Source: Streptomyces sp. WM6386 (GTDB lineage: Bacteria > Actinomycetota > Actinomycetes > Streptomycetales > Streptomycetaceae). Taken from it: a stretch of DNA of 64,000 bases. Positions 1 to 7,405 of this stretch are shown here, piece by piece. The notes below the pieces were generated by a model. It saw only the letters and a list, made by a program, of their open reading frames with translations. It ran no database searches and was not told the DNA's origin. The translations under genes and the position numbers were made by a program. The DNA is taken from assembly GCF_000972385.1 (NCBI RefSeq), contig NZ_JXTE01000009.1:1-64000 (forward strand). Reading direction: 5' to 3'. The number at the start of each line of letters is the position of its first letter. The stretch's first letter is position 1.

Positions 1-577
1 GGGTGACGGGGGTCTGGACGGTGGGCTGCGGCGGGGCGACGGGGGCGGCCTGCTGGGGCGGAGCCACGGGGGCCGGCTCCTCCACGCTCACGCCGAAGTC
101 GGTGGCGATGCCGGCCAGGCCGTTGGCGTAGCCCTGGCCCACGGCGCGGGCCTTCCACGCGCCGTTGCGCAGGTAGATCTCCACGATCACCAGCGCGGTC
201 TCGGTGCCGAGCTGCGGGGGCGTGAAGGTGGCGAGGACGGAGTTGTCGGCGGCGTCGCGGATCGTGGCCGTGGGTTCGATGCCCTGGAAGGACTGGCCGG
301 CGGCGTCCGGGCTGGCGGTGACGACGATCTTCTCGATGCCGGGCGGGATCGCGGCCGTGTCGACGACGATCGCGTCGGGGGCGGAGCCACCGCCCGAGCG
401 GTACGTCACGCCCGGGCCGTTGGGCTGGTTGTAGAAGATGAAGTCGTCGTCCGAGCGCACCTTGCCGTCGGCGGTGAGCAGCAGGCTCGATACGTCGAGC
501 CGCACCGGAGCGGCGACGTCCACCGTCACGCGCGCGGCGGAGAGAGGGATGTTCGAGCCGGGGGTCATAGCTGTCAT
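1..577 (-). CDS. TerD family protein (C-terminus cut by window edge)
   Basis: TerD-family proteins are Ca2+-binding beta-sandwich proteins linked to tellurite and stress resistance and, in Streptomyces, often to morphology. The gene reads leftward from an ATG at 577 (an in-frame ATG at 568 is an alternative) and runs off the window. The product begins with a typical TerD core: GSNIPL, a DVAAPVRLDVSS strand, the acidic DDDFIFYNQP segment that matches the family Ca2+ site, and the VIVEIYLRNGAWKARAVGQGY strand block. After about residue 165 it turns into a Pro/Ala/Gln/Val-rich tail (PVAPPQQAAP), so this is a TerD domain with a low-complexity extension rather than a minimal 190-residue protein. 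The family call is firm; the length and C-terminal domain are unknown. Confidence 0.85.
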   Translation of the reverse strand, partial: MTAMTPGSNIPLSAARVTVDVAAPVRLDVSSLLLTADGKVRSDDDFIFYNQPNGPGVTYRSGGGSAPDAIVVDTAAIPPGIEKIVVTASPDAAGQSFQGIEPTATIRDAADNSVLATFTPPQLGTETALVIVEIYLRNGAWKARAVGQGYANGLAGIATDFGVSVEEPAPVAPPQQAAPVAPPQPTVQTPVT

Positions 578-631
578 GCCCGGTGAACGAGCGAGCCCCC
601 TTTACCGTTCCCTTACCCGCGATCGTTCGGT

Positions 632-856
632 TCAGAGGCGGTTGCGGGGGTGGTTGCGGGCCGTGCGTTCGTTGCCGTGCTTGTAGTTTCCGGTCCAGCG
701 GGCCATGACGAGCTGGGGGTCCGGGGAGGACTCGACCTCGGCGAGGAACTGCGCGGCTCTGGGGCCGTGGAGGGTGGTGGCGGGGCGGTTGTGGTGGGTG
801 ATGTGGACGGTTCCGCCGGTGTGGGTCACGTAGTGGAATCCCTGGGGTTTTGGCAT
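632..856 (-). CDS. small conserved hypothetical protein, 74 aa
   Basis: Short basic protein starting MPKPQGFHYVTHTGG and ending in an Arg/Asn-rich tail. It has a compact core with several His and Thr residues (THTGGTVHITHHN), an ARWTGNYKHGNE segment, and no signal peptide or membrane span. It looks like one of the small single-domain proteins common in Streptomyces chromosomes, but I cannot assign a function. It stands alone between terD and the inverted repeat at 901-1134. Codon use is ordinary for the organism (G/C in third position), which supports it as a real gene over the plus-strand frames that overlap it. Confidence 0.55.
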   Translation of the reverse strand: MPKPQGFHYVTHTGGTVHITHHNRPATTLHGPRAAQFLAEVESSPDPQLVMARWTGNYKHGNERTARNHPRNRL

Positions 857-900
857 GCGGGGATGGTAGGGGCCCGGCGGGGGCGGACCCCAACGGTTTT

Positions 901-1134
901 CGCCCCCGCCGCCCCTACCCGTCCCATCCTCCAGGGGCGCTGCCCCTTCGACCCCGTTCCCAGGGGGCTCCGCCCCCTGGACCCCCGCTCCTCAAACGCC
1001 GGAGAGGCTGAAATTCACGGACCGCCCGTTTTTCATGCGCCGGTCACTGCATTTCAGCCCGTCCGGCGTTTGAGGAGCGGCAGCGGGGGTCTGGGGGCGC
1101 AGCCCCCAGGGGCGGGACGGGTAGGGGTGGCGGG
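901..1134. repeat. long imperfect inverted repeat (dispersed GC-rich element)
   Basis: The 292-base gap between the small gene and the dehydrogenase is mostly one inverted repeat. The left arm reads CCGCCGCCCCTACCCGTCCC... and the right arm ends ...GGGACGGGTAGGGGTGGCGG, its reverse complement. Inner blocks GCTCCTCAAACGCCGG and CCGGCGTTTGAGGAGC also mirror each other, as do GGGGGCTCCGCCCCC-type blocks. The centre (about 1005-1055) is unpaired. The right arm recurs near 58.93-59.05 kb. The element lies beyond the 3' end of the minus-strand operon and could act as a bidirectional transcription stop or be a nonautonomous mobile repeat. Confidence 0.8.
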
Positions 1135-1148
1135 GCCGAAAACCGCCC

Positions 1149-2138
1149 CTACGGCACCACCACGATCTTCCTGCCCACCCCCGACGCGAATTGGTCCAGC
1201 GCCTCCGGATAGCGGTCGAGGGGGATGCGGTCGCTGATGAAGATCTCGGGGTCGAGGACGCCGTTGGCGAAGAGTTCCGCCGCTCGTTCGAAGCTGTGCA
1301 GGACCGCCATCGAGCCGGTGATCGTCAGCTCCTGGTTGTAGATGCGGTACGGGTCGATCGTCACGCGCGTCGCGTAGTCGGCCACGCCGAACTGGAGAAA
1401 CGTGCCCGCCTTCGCCACCCGCTCCAGCCCGTCCTGGATCGCCGCCGCGTTGCCCGTCGCGTCGACGACCACGTCCCAGCCCTGAGGGCGCTCGAGCTCG
1501 TCCGCGTTCGCCGCCGAGGACGAGACGCCCAGTCGGCGGGCCGTCTCCAGGCGGGACGGGTTCAGATCCACCACGTCCACACTCGCCGCACCCGTCCGCT
1601 TCGCAAGCTCCAGCATCATCAGCCCCATGGTTCCGGAGCCGTAGATCAGGACGTGGGCGCCCAGCCGGGACCGCAGGACGTCGTAGCCGCGTATCGCGCA
1701 CGACAGCGGTTCCACCAGGGCCGCGTCCTGTGTGCGGACATGTTCGGGGAGCCGCACGCAGTTCGCCACCGGGGCCACCGCGTACTGCGCCGCGCCGCCG
1801 GCCGTGGTCACACCGATCGCCGCCCAGCGTTCACAGAGGTTGTTGTGGCCCGTACGGCAGTAGCGGCACTCGTAGCAGTACAGGGACGGGTCCACCGCCA
1901 CCCGGTCGCCCACCGACAGTTCCGTCACCTGCCGGCCGACCCCCACCACCTCGCCCGCGAACTCGTGCCCCGGCACGATCGGCAGCTTCGGCGCGAACTC
2001 GCCCTGGAGGATGTGCAGGTCGGTGCCGCACAGCCCGCACGCGGCGACCTCGACGACGACCTCGCGCGGACCCGGCGTCGGGTCGGGGACCTCGGCGACG
2101 ACGGCACGGCCCACGGACTCGATGACGGCGGCCTTCAT
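1149..2138 (-). CDS. zinc-dependent alcohol/polyol dehydrogenase (MDR family)
   Basis: Medium-chain zinc dehydrogenase of 329 residues, about the usual length. The start at 2138 (MKAAVIESVGRAVV) is chosen because it overlaps the upstream permease stop by 4 bases; the longer open frame upstream is the shadow of that permease. Visible motifs are the catalytic-zinc CGLCGTD (about residue 36) and GHEFAGEVVGVG, the structural-zinc cysteine cluster YCYECRYCRTGHNNLC (about 88-103), and a Rossmann segment (YGSGTMGLMML). As last gene of a DeoR / binding protein / two permease operon it most likely oxidises the imported polyol (sorbitol, mannitol, arabitol or xylitol type) with NAD(P)+. The substrate is inferred from context only. 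Confidence 0.85.
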   Translation of the reverse strand: MKAAVIESVGRAVVAEVPDPTPGPREVVVEVAACGLCGTDLHILQGEFAPKLPIVPGHEFAGEVVGVGRQVTELSVGDRVAVDPSLYCYECRYCRTGHNNLCERWAAIGVTTAGGAAQYAVAPVANCVRLPEHVRTQDAALVEPLSCAIRGYDVLRSRLGAHVLIYGSGTMGLMMLELAKRTGAASVDVVDLNPSRLETARRLGVSSSAANADELERPQGWDVVVDATGNAAAIQDGLERVAKAGTFLQFGVADYATRVTIDPYRIYNQELTITGSMAVLHSFERAAELFANGVLDPEIFISDRIPLDRYPEALDQFASGVGRKIVVVP

Positions 2139-2971
2139 TTCACGGCTCCCAACGACAGACCCTGGACCAGCTTGTCCTGGGCGGCGAACCCCGCGGCGAG
2201 CACCGGCAGGGAGATGACGAGCGACGCGGCGCACACCTTCGCCAGGAACAGGCCCTGGCTGGTGATGAAGCCGGTCAGGAAGACGGGGGCGGTCTCCGCC
2301 ACCACGCCGGTCAGGACCCTCGCGAACAACAGCTCGTTCCAGCTGAAGATGAAGCAGATCAGCGCTGTCGCGGCGATTCCCGGGAGGGCGATCGGGGCCA
2401 CCACGCGCGCCAGGATCGTCGGGAGCCGCGCCCCGTCCACCCGGGCCGCCTCGATGATCGCCACCGGCACCTCGGCCAGGAACGACTGCATCATCCACAC
2501 CGCGATCGGCAGGTTCATGGAGGTGTAGAGGATGACCAGCAGCCAGATGTTGTCGAGCATGTCCGTGTTCTTGGCGAACAGATAGATGGGCAGCAGACCC
2601 GCCACCACCGGCAGCATCTTCGTCGACAGGAAGAAGAACAGGACGTCCGTCCACTTCTTCACCGGGCGGATCGACAGCGCGTACGCCGCCGGGAGCGCCA
2701 GGAGCAGGACGAAGGCCGTCGACGCCAGCGACGCCACCGACGAGTTGATCAGTGCCGGCCAGGGGCTCGCGCCGCCGCCCGTGCCGAAGAACTCGCGGTA
2801 GCCGTCCAGGGTGAGGGCGGCCCCGAAGGACGGCGGGTTGGTCGCCGCGTCCGCCTCCGAGTGGAAGGACGTCAGCGCCATCCACGCGATGGGGAGGAAG
2901 AACGCCACTCCCAGGAGCCAGGCCAGCAGGCCCAGGCCAACGCCCTTACGGCGTACGGTCATTGCACTCAT
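2135..2971 (-). CDS. sugar/polyol ABC transporter permease, MalG type
   Basis: Inner-membrane permease of 278 residues with about six membrane segments. The first is at residues 11-33 (GLGLLAWLLGVAFFLPIAWMA). The binding-protein-dependent transport loop that contacts the ATPase is present as EAARVDGARLPTILARVVAPIALPGI (about 176-202). The gene overlaps the dehydrogenase start by 4 bases and the MalF-type permease stop by 4 bases, so the two permeases are translationally coupled. No ATPase gene lies in the operon; such Streptomyces importers are known to share MsiK encoded elsewhere. It is related to sorbitol/mannitol (SmoG/MtlG-like) permeases. Confidence 0.87.
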   Translation of the reverse strand: MSAMTVRRKGVGLGLLAWLLGVAFFLPIAWMALTSFHSEADAATNPPSFGAALTLDGYREFFGTGGGASPWPALINSSVASLASTAFVLLLALPAAYALSIRPVKKWTDVLFFFLSTKMLPVVAGLLPIYLFAKNTDMLDNIWLLVILYTSMNLPIAVWMMQSFLAEVPVAIIEAARVDGARLPTILARVVAPIALPGIAATALICFIFSWNELLFARVLTGVVAETAPVFLTGFITSQGLFLAKVCAASLVISLPVLAAGFAAQDKLVQGLSLGAVK

Positions 2972-3906
2972 GCCCGACCCGCCTCCTCACGGAACAGGGA
3001 CGACACCACGCGCAGGGCGAAGGTCGCGATGATGATCGAGCCGATGACCACCAGGACGCCGGCGGCCGAGGCGAGGCCGTTCTCGTGGGCCTGGTAGAAG
3101 CTCTGGTAGACGGTGTAGGGGAGGTTGGCGGTGCCGAGGCCGCCCGATGTGATCGTGAAGACCGCGTCGAAGTTCTGGACGATGTAGATCGAGCCCAGCA
3201 GCGCGCCCAGCTCCAGATAGCGGCGCAGATGCGGGAGCGTCAGATGCCGGAAGATCTGCCAGTCGCTCGCGCCGTCCACCCGTGCTGCCTCGATCTGCTG
3301 GGAGTCGCGGCTCTGCAGGCCCGCCAGCAGGATCAGCATCATGAACGGCGTCCACTGCCAGACCAGGGAGGCCTCCACCGCCAGCAGCGGGGTGTTGGAG
3401 ATCCAGTCCGGCTGTGGGCCGCCCACATAGTGCAACAACCCATTGAGCAGACCGTATTCGGGGTTGTAGAGCACATGCTTCCAGAGCAGCGCCGCCGCCA
3501 CGGGGACGACGAGGAAGGGGGCGATCAGAAGGGTGCGGACCACGCCGCGCCCCTTGAACCGACGGTCCAGCAGGAGCGCCAGGGCCAGGCCGAGCACCAG
3601 GCTCACCAGGACCACCGTCGCCGTCAGCAGGACCGTCGTCCACACCGAATGGCGCAGGTCCGCGTCCGTGAGGACCTGTTGGTAGTTGTCGAAGCCCGTG
3701 AAGTGCCGGGCCTTCGGGTACAGGGCGTTCCAGTCGAAGAAGGAGATCACCAGCGTGGCCACGAACGGGAGCTGGGTGACCACGATCATGAAGATCAGGG
3801 CGGGCAGGAGCGGGGCCCGGGTGGCCCAGTTGCGCAGCCGGGCCGACGGTGGGCGGGCGGTGCGTACGGGAGTCGCGGCCACGGGGGCCGTCGTTGTCGC
3901 TGTCAT
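2968..3906 (-). CDS. sugar/polyol ABC transporter permease, MalF type
   Basis: Permease of 312 residues. The start at 3906 (MTATTTAPVAATPVRT) gives a 4-base overlap with the binding-protein stop; the longer frame upstream is a shadow. It has a cytoplasmic Pro/Arg-rich N-terminus, then six membrane spans from about residue 33 (LLPALIFMIVVTQLPFVATLVISFF). The EAA loop reads EAARVDGASDWQIFRHLTLPHLRRY, and the conserved W after the second span and the QNFDAVFTITSGG periplasmic block are typical of polyol/maltose permeases. It should pair with the MalG-type permease just downstream and receive substrate from the lipoprotein just upstream. Confidence 0.87.
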   Translation of the reverse strand: MTATTTAPVAATPVRTARPPSARLRNWATRAPLLPALIFMIVVTQLPFVATLVISFFDWNALYPKARHFTGFDNYQQVLTDADLRHSVWTTVLLTATVVLVSLVLGLALALLLDRRFKGRGVVRTLLIAPFLVVPVAAALLWKHVLYNPEYGLLNGLLHYVGGPQPDWISNTPLLAVEASLVWQWTPFMMLILLAGLQSRDSQQIEAARVDGASDWQIFRHLTLPHLRRYLELGALLGSIYIVQNFDAVFTITSGGLGTANLPYTVYQSFYQAHENGLASAAGVLVVIGSIIIATFALRVVSSLFREEAGRA

Positions 3907-5273
3907 CGTCCCTCGTACTCCTCGGAGATCTTCTCGGCGAGCCGCTGGGACTTCTCCAGGGCCGACTCGACGGACTGGCGTCCGGCGATGGCCGCGCTGA
4001 TCTCCTGGGAGACCTTGGTGCCGAGATCGGTGAACTCGGGGATGCCGACGAACTGGATGCCGGGCGCGGGGCGCGGCTGCACCCCCGGGTCGTTGGGCTG
4101 CGCGCCTTCGATGGCCTCCTTGGTCATCTCCTGGAAGGCGGCGGCCTCTTTGACGTACGCCGGATTCGTGTACGTCGACGCGCGTTTGCCGGCCGGGACG
4201 TTGGACCAGCCGATCTGGTCGCCGACCAGCTGTTCGTACTGCTTGCCGGAGGCCCAGGACACGAACTTCCAGGCCTTGTCGGGGTTGTGGGAGGCGTCCT
4301 GGATGCCCCAGGCCCAGGTGTAGAGCCAGCCGGAGGACTTCGTCTCCTCGACGGGGGCGGGGGCGTAGCCGACCTTGCCCTTGACGGGGGAGTCGTCCGC
4401 CTCCAGGGAACCGGCGGCGCTCGTGGCGTCGTACCACATGGCGACCTTGCCCTGGGTCATGTTGTTCAGGCACTCGGCGAAGCCGGACTGGGGCGCTCCC
4501 GACTCACCGTGCTCACGGACGAGGTCGACATAGAACTTCGTCGCCTTCTCCCACTCGGGGGAGTCGAGCCGGGCCTTCCAGTTCTGGTCGAACCAGGTGC
4601 CGCCGAAGGTGTTCACGACGGTCGTCAGGGGTGCCATCACCTCGCCCCAGCCCGGCAGTCCGCGCAGACAGATGCCCTTCATGCCGGGCTCGGCGCCGTC
4701 CACCTTCGCGGCCAGGTCGGCCACCTGGGTCCAGGTGGGGTGGGCCGGCATCGTCAGACCCGCGTTCGCGAAGACGTCCTTGCGGTACATCAGGAAGGAG
4801 GACTCGCCGTAGAAGGGCTGGCCGTAGAGCTTGCCGTCGTCGCCGGTCAGGGACTGGCGCATGGGCCCCAGGACGTCCTGTTCGTCGTACGCCTGGTCCT
4901 TGGCGACGTAGGAGTCCATCTCGTGCAGCCAGCCGTTGCGGGCGTAGATCGGGATCTCGTAGTTGGAGAGGGTGGCCACGTCGTACTGGCCCGCCTGGTT
5001 GGCGAAGTCCTGGCTGATCTTGTCGCGGACGTCGTTCTCGGGCAGGACGGTGAAGTTGACCTTGATGCCGGTCTCTTCGGTGAAGCGGGGGGCGAGTTTC
5101 TGCAACTCGGTCATCTGGGGGTTGTTGACCATGAGGACGTTGATCGAGTCGCCGCCCGCCCCCGCCCCGCCGGCTCCGACCCAGCAGCCGGAGAGCAGCG
5201 GGGTGAGCAGCGTCCCTGCGGCGGCCAGGGCGAGCGTGGCTCGCGGTGGCCGTCGTCGGCTCTGGGTTCGCAT
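3903..5273 (-). CDS. extracellular polyol/sugar-binding lipoprotein
   Basis: Family 1 solute-binding protein of 456 residues. It has a basic N-terminus, a hydrophobic stretch and the lipobox LLSGC (Cys at about residue 30), so it should be lipid-anchored outside the membrane. The mature part shows a typical sorbitol/mannitol-binding pattern (INVLMVNNPQMTELQKLAPRFTEETGIKV..., KISQDFANQAGQYDV, GQPFYGESSFLMYRKD, W in SGWLYTWAWGI). It is the first structural gene of the polyol operon, preceded by a 77-base gap from the DeoR regulator. Ligand specificity for a hexitol or pentitol is inferred from resemblance to SmoE-like proteins and from the dehydrogenase at the operon end. Confidence 0.85.
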   Translation of the reverse strand: MRTQSRRRPPRATLALAAAGTLLTPLLSGCWVGAGGAGAGGDSINVLMVNNPQMTELQKLAPRFTEETGIKVNFTVLPENDVRDKISQDFANQAGQYDVATLSNYEIPIYARNGWLHEMDSYVAKDQAYDEQDVLGPMRQSLTGDDGKLYGQPFYGESSFLMYRKDVFANAGLTMPAHPTWTQVADLAAKVDGAEPGMKGICLRGLPGWGEVMAPLTTVVNTFGGTWFDQNWKARLDSPEWEKATKFYVDLVREHGESGAPQSGFAECLNNMTQGKVAMWYDATSAAGSLEADDSPVKGKVGYAPAPVEETKSSGWLYTWAWGIQDASHNPDKAWKFVSWASGKQYEQLVGDQIGWSNVPAGKRASTYTNPAYVKEAAAFQEMTKEAIEGAQPNDPGVQPRPAPGIQFVGIPEFTDLGTKVSQEISAAIAGRQSVESALEKSQRLAEKISEEYEGR

Positions 5274-5350
5274 GGATCGCTCCTGGACTTATGGGGAGAT
5301 AAAGGGCACGACAAGGTGTGACGTGCCGCATTAAGTGGTGGGTTGGATTT

Positions 5351-6118
5351 TCAGACGCGGATGACCTGAGGCCCGAGCAGTGAGTAGCGGTGGGCCTCGG
5401 ACGTGGGGAGCAGGGTGCTCGTGACGATCGTCTCCAGCGTGCCGATCTCCGCGAACCGGCAGAAGCTGACCGCCCCGAACTTGGTGTGGACACCCGCGAA
5501 CACCGTGCGACGCGCGGCCCGGATCGCCTGTGCCTTGACCTCGCTGACCGCGGGGTCGGGGGTGGTGAGGCCGTGTTCGCGGGAGATGCCGTTGGCGCCG
5601 ATGTAGGCGAGGTCGAGGACGAAGCCGGCGAGCATCTTCGTCGTCCAGTGGTCGACGGTGGCCAGGGTGCCGGAGCGGACCCGGCCCCCGAGCAGGAGGA
5701 CCGAGACGCCGTCCGCCTCGGCGAGGGCGCCCGCGACCGGGAGGGATGCGGTGACCACGGTCAGGGGGCGGTCCCGGGGCAGGGCCTCGGCGATGAGCTG
5801 TGGGGTGAAGCCCTCGTCGACGAAGACCGTCTCGGCGTCCCCGAGCAGCTCGGCCGCGGCGGTGGCGATGCGGCGCTTCTCGGGGACGTGGCTGGTGGCC
5901 CGGAAGGCGAGCGTCGTCTCGAAGCCGGCGCTCTCCACGGGGTAGGCGCCGCCGTGGGTGCGGCGGACCAGGCCGTGGTCCTCCAGGGCGCGGAGGTCTC
6001 GGCGGACGGTTTCTTTCGCGACGCCGAGTTGGGCGGCGAGCGTGTTGACGTCGACGGCGCCTGTGGTGCGGGCGGCGTGGACGATATGCCGCTGGCGGTC
6101 TTCCGCGGTGCCGGTCAT
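5351..6118 (-). CDS. DeoR/GlpR family transcriptional regulator
   Basis: DNA-binding regulator of 255 residues. The N-terminal winged HTH (about 5-60) contains the DeoR signature VAKETVRRDLRALEDHGLVRRTHGGAYP. The C-terminal DeoRC sensor domain has the family's effector-pocket segments (VFVDEGFTPQLIAEAL, VVTASLPVAGAL, LGGRVRSGTLATVD, IGANGISREHGLTTPD). Such domains bind phosphorylated sugars. It is the upstream gene of the polyol operon and reads in the same direction, so it is probably a local, autoregulated repressor of the transporter and dehydrogenase. The true inducer is unknown. Confidence 0.88.
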   Translation of the reverse strand: MTGTAEDRQRHIVHAARTTGAVDVNTLAAQLGVAKETVRRDLRALEDHGLVRRTHGGAYPVESAGFETTLAFRATSHVPEKRRIATAAAELLGDAETVFVDEGFTPQLIAEALPRDRPLTVVTASLPVAGALAEADGVSVLLLGGRVRSGTLATVDHWTTKMLAGFVLDLAYIGANGISREHGLTTPDPAVSEVKAQAIRAARRTVFAGVHTKFGAVSFCRFAEIGTLETIVTSTLLPTSEAHRYSLLGPQVIRV

Positions 6119-6428
6119 GTCGTCACCCGCCCTCCTGTGCTGCCGTTGCCCGTTCGGGCCGTATGCAGGAAGTTCTACAGCGGGTGGGTGGTGGTGACCA
6201 GGTCTGTTGCGTCAGTGATAGTGACCGTGTGTGCCCGTTCGGGCAGGGGGCGCCTATGGGTTGGGAGGGTGCGGTCGTGTGGCGGCTGCGGATTCGTTGT
6301 GGCTGGTCGCGCAGTTCCCCGCGCCCCTGGCAGGGCGCGGTCGCACCCGTTCCAGGGCCATGGCCGTCTGCCCGAACACCACTGCGGGCGGGCCCGTTCG
6401 GTGCCCGCCCGCCATCTTCATGGGTGTC
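6119..6428. other. 310-base intergenic gap with a dispersed-repeat copy
   Basis: No convincing gene lies between the DeoR start and the uronate dehydrogenase stop. The right part (6301-6336) carries the GGCTGGTCGCGCAGTTCCCCGCGCCCC-type repeat, also seen near 25.13, 29.69 and (reverse) 62.83 kb. The part next to deoR should hold the promoter of the minus-strand polyol operon. Reading frames that cross it have no RBS, no family likeness and unbiased codon use. Confidence 0.6.
6301..6336. repeat. dispersed short repeat (GCGCAGTTCCCCGCGCCCC core)
   Basis: Sequence GGCTGGTCGCGCAGTTCCCC followed by GCGCCCCTGG. The same core occurs at 25128-25157 and 29681-29719 and, reversed, at 62826-62852, always between genes or at gene edges. 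It is a family member, not a coding segment. Confidence 0.75.
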
Positions 6429-7238
6429 TCAGTACGGCCAGATCGGCGGATCGCTCACGAAGTGGCCGCCGAGGTGGGCGTGGGCGATGTTCTCCGGGTC
6501 CAGTTCGCCCTGCTCGGCGATGATCTTCTCGGCGTACTGCTCGGAGTCGTCCCGGGGGTCGTAGCCGATCGCCCGGGCCGTGCTGAGGTCCCACCACAGG
6601 CGGGTGTTGGCGGAGGAGCCGTAGACGACGGTGTGCTGGACGTCCTCGGCGGTCAGGGCCGCGTGGAAGAGGCGGGCGCCGTCGGCCGGGCTCATCCACA
6701 CCGACAGCATGCGGACGCTGCTGGGCTCGGGGAAGCAGGAGCCGATGCGTACCGACACGGTCTCCAGGGCGTGCTTGTCCCAGTAGAGCTGGGCAAGGTC
6801 CTCGCCGAAGGACTTGGACAGGCCGTAGAAGGTGTCCGGGCGGTGCGGGGTGTCGATCGGGATCAGGGGAGCGTCGCCCTGGGGGCGGGGGGTGAAGCCC
6901 ACCGCGTGGTTGGAGGAGGCGAAGACGATCCTCGGTACGCCCTCCTCGCGGGCGGTCTCGTACAGGTTGTAGGTGCCCTCGATGTTCGCCCTGAGGATCT
7001 TGTCGAAGGAGGCTTCCAGGGAGATGCCCGCGAGGTGGATGATCGCGTCGACACCCCGGACGGCCTCGCGCACGGCGTCCTTGTCGGCGAGGTCCGCGAC
7101 GATCGCGTCCGGTGCGCCCTCGACGGGGAGCAGGTCCAGGAGGCGCAGCTCGTAGCCGTACTCGGGGAGCAGGTCCCGCATCAGGGTGCCGAGCCCGCCG
7201 GCGGCGCCGGTGAGCAGTACGGTGCGGGGCGCTGGCAT
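6429..7238 (-). CDS. uronate dehydrogenase-like NAD-dependent epimerase/dehydratase family protein
   Basis: Short-chain (extended SDR) protein of 269 residues from the ATG at 7238 (MPAPRTVLLTGAAGG), chosen because AAGGAG lies about 10 bases upstream; a longer start at 7271 lacks an RBS. It has the Rossmann motif GAAGGLG (about 10-16), the DLAD and HLAGIS segments, and the catalytic YGLSK pair (about 137-141). Together with ASSNHAVGF and RIGSCFPEP blocks this closely resembles uronate dehydrogenase (EC 1.1.1.203), which oxidises D-galacturonate or D-glucuronate to the aldaro-lactone with NAD+. It is divergent from the KdgD-like dehydratase over 167 bases, which fits an oxidative uronate pathway fed by the pectinases downstream. 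Confidence 0.8.
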   Translation of the reverse strand: MPAPRTVLLTGAAGGLGTLMRDLLPEYGYELRLLDLLPVEGAPDAIVADLADKDAVREAVRGVDAIIHLAGISLEASFDKILRANIEGTYNLYETAREEGVPRIVFASSNHAVGFTPRPQGDAPLIPIDTPHRPDTFYGLSKSFGEDLAQLYWDKHALETVSVRIGSCFPEPSSVRMLSVWMSPADGARLFHAALTAEDVQHTVVYGSSANTRLWWDLSTARAIGYDPRDDSEQYAEKIIAEQGELDPENIAHAHLGGHFVSDPPIWPY

Positions 7239-7343
7239 CCTCGGTTCTCCTTGAGTCGACGGCCGTAACACTGCTCGGTATTCACATTCGTGGACAAGTT
7301 AAGGATCATCGGCACGCCTCGTCAAGGGTGGTGCTACGCATGT

Positions 7344-7367
7344 TCAGAAACGTAAACTCTGATCAGA
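7344..7367. promoter_or_regulatory. operator-like repeats between udh-like gene and kdgD
   Basis: The divergent 167-base region holds a perfect palindrome TCTGATCAGA (7358-7367) and another TCAGA half at 7344-7348, giving three TCAGA/TCTGA modules in 24 bases. The block ends about 38 bases before the kdgD start. It is a plausible site for a regulator controlling both genes. Which regulator binds is not shown by the sequence. Confidence 0.45.
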
Positions 7368-7405
7368 ATCCCGCACGCCTCTGTTTCTCGTTCTAGGGAG
7401 AGCCC

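Noticed and set aside
1191..2528. Long plus-strand open frame opposite the zinc dehydrogenase and permease genes
   Set aside because: Antisense shadow caused by high GC; Arg/His-rich product with no family motif. The minus-strand genes have clear motifs and ATGA overlaps.
6119..6428. Short ORFs between the DeoR and uronate dehydrogenase-like genes
   Set aside because: No RBS, no motif, and they cover a dispersed repeat.
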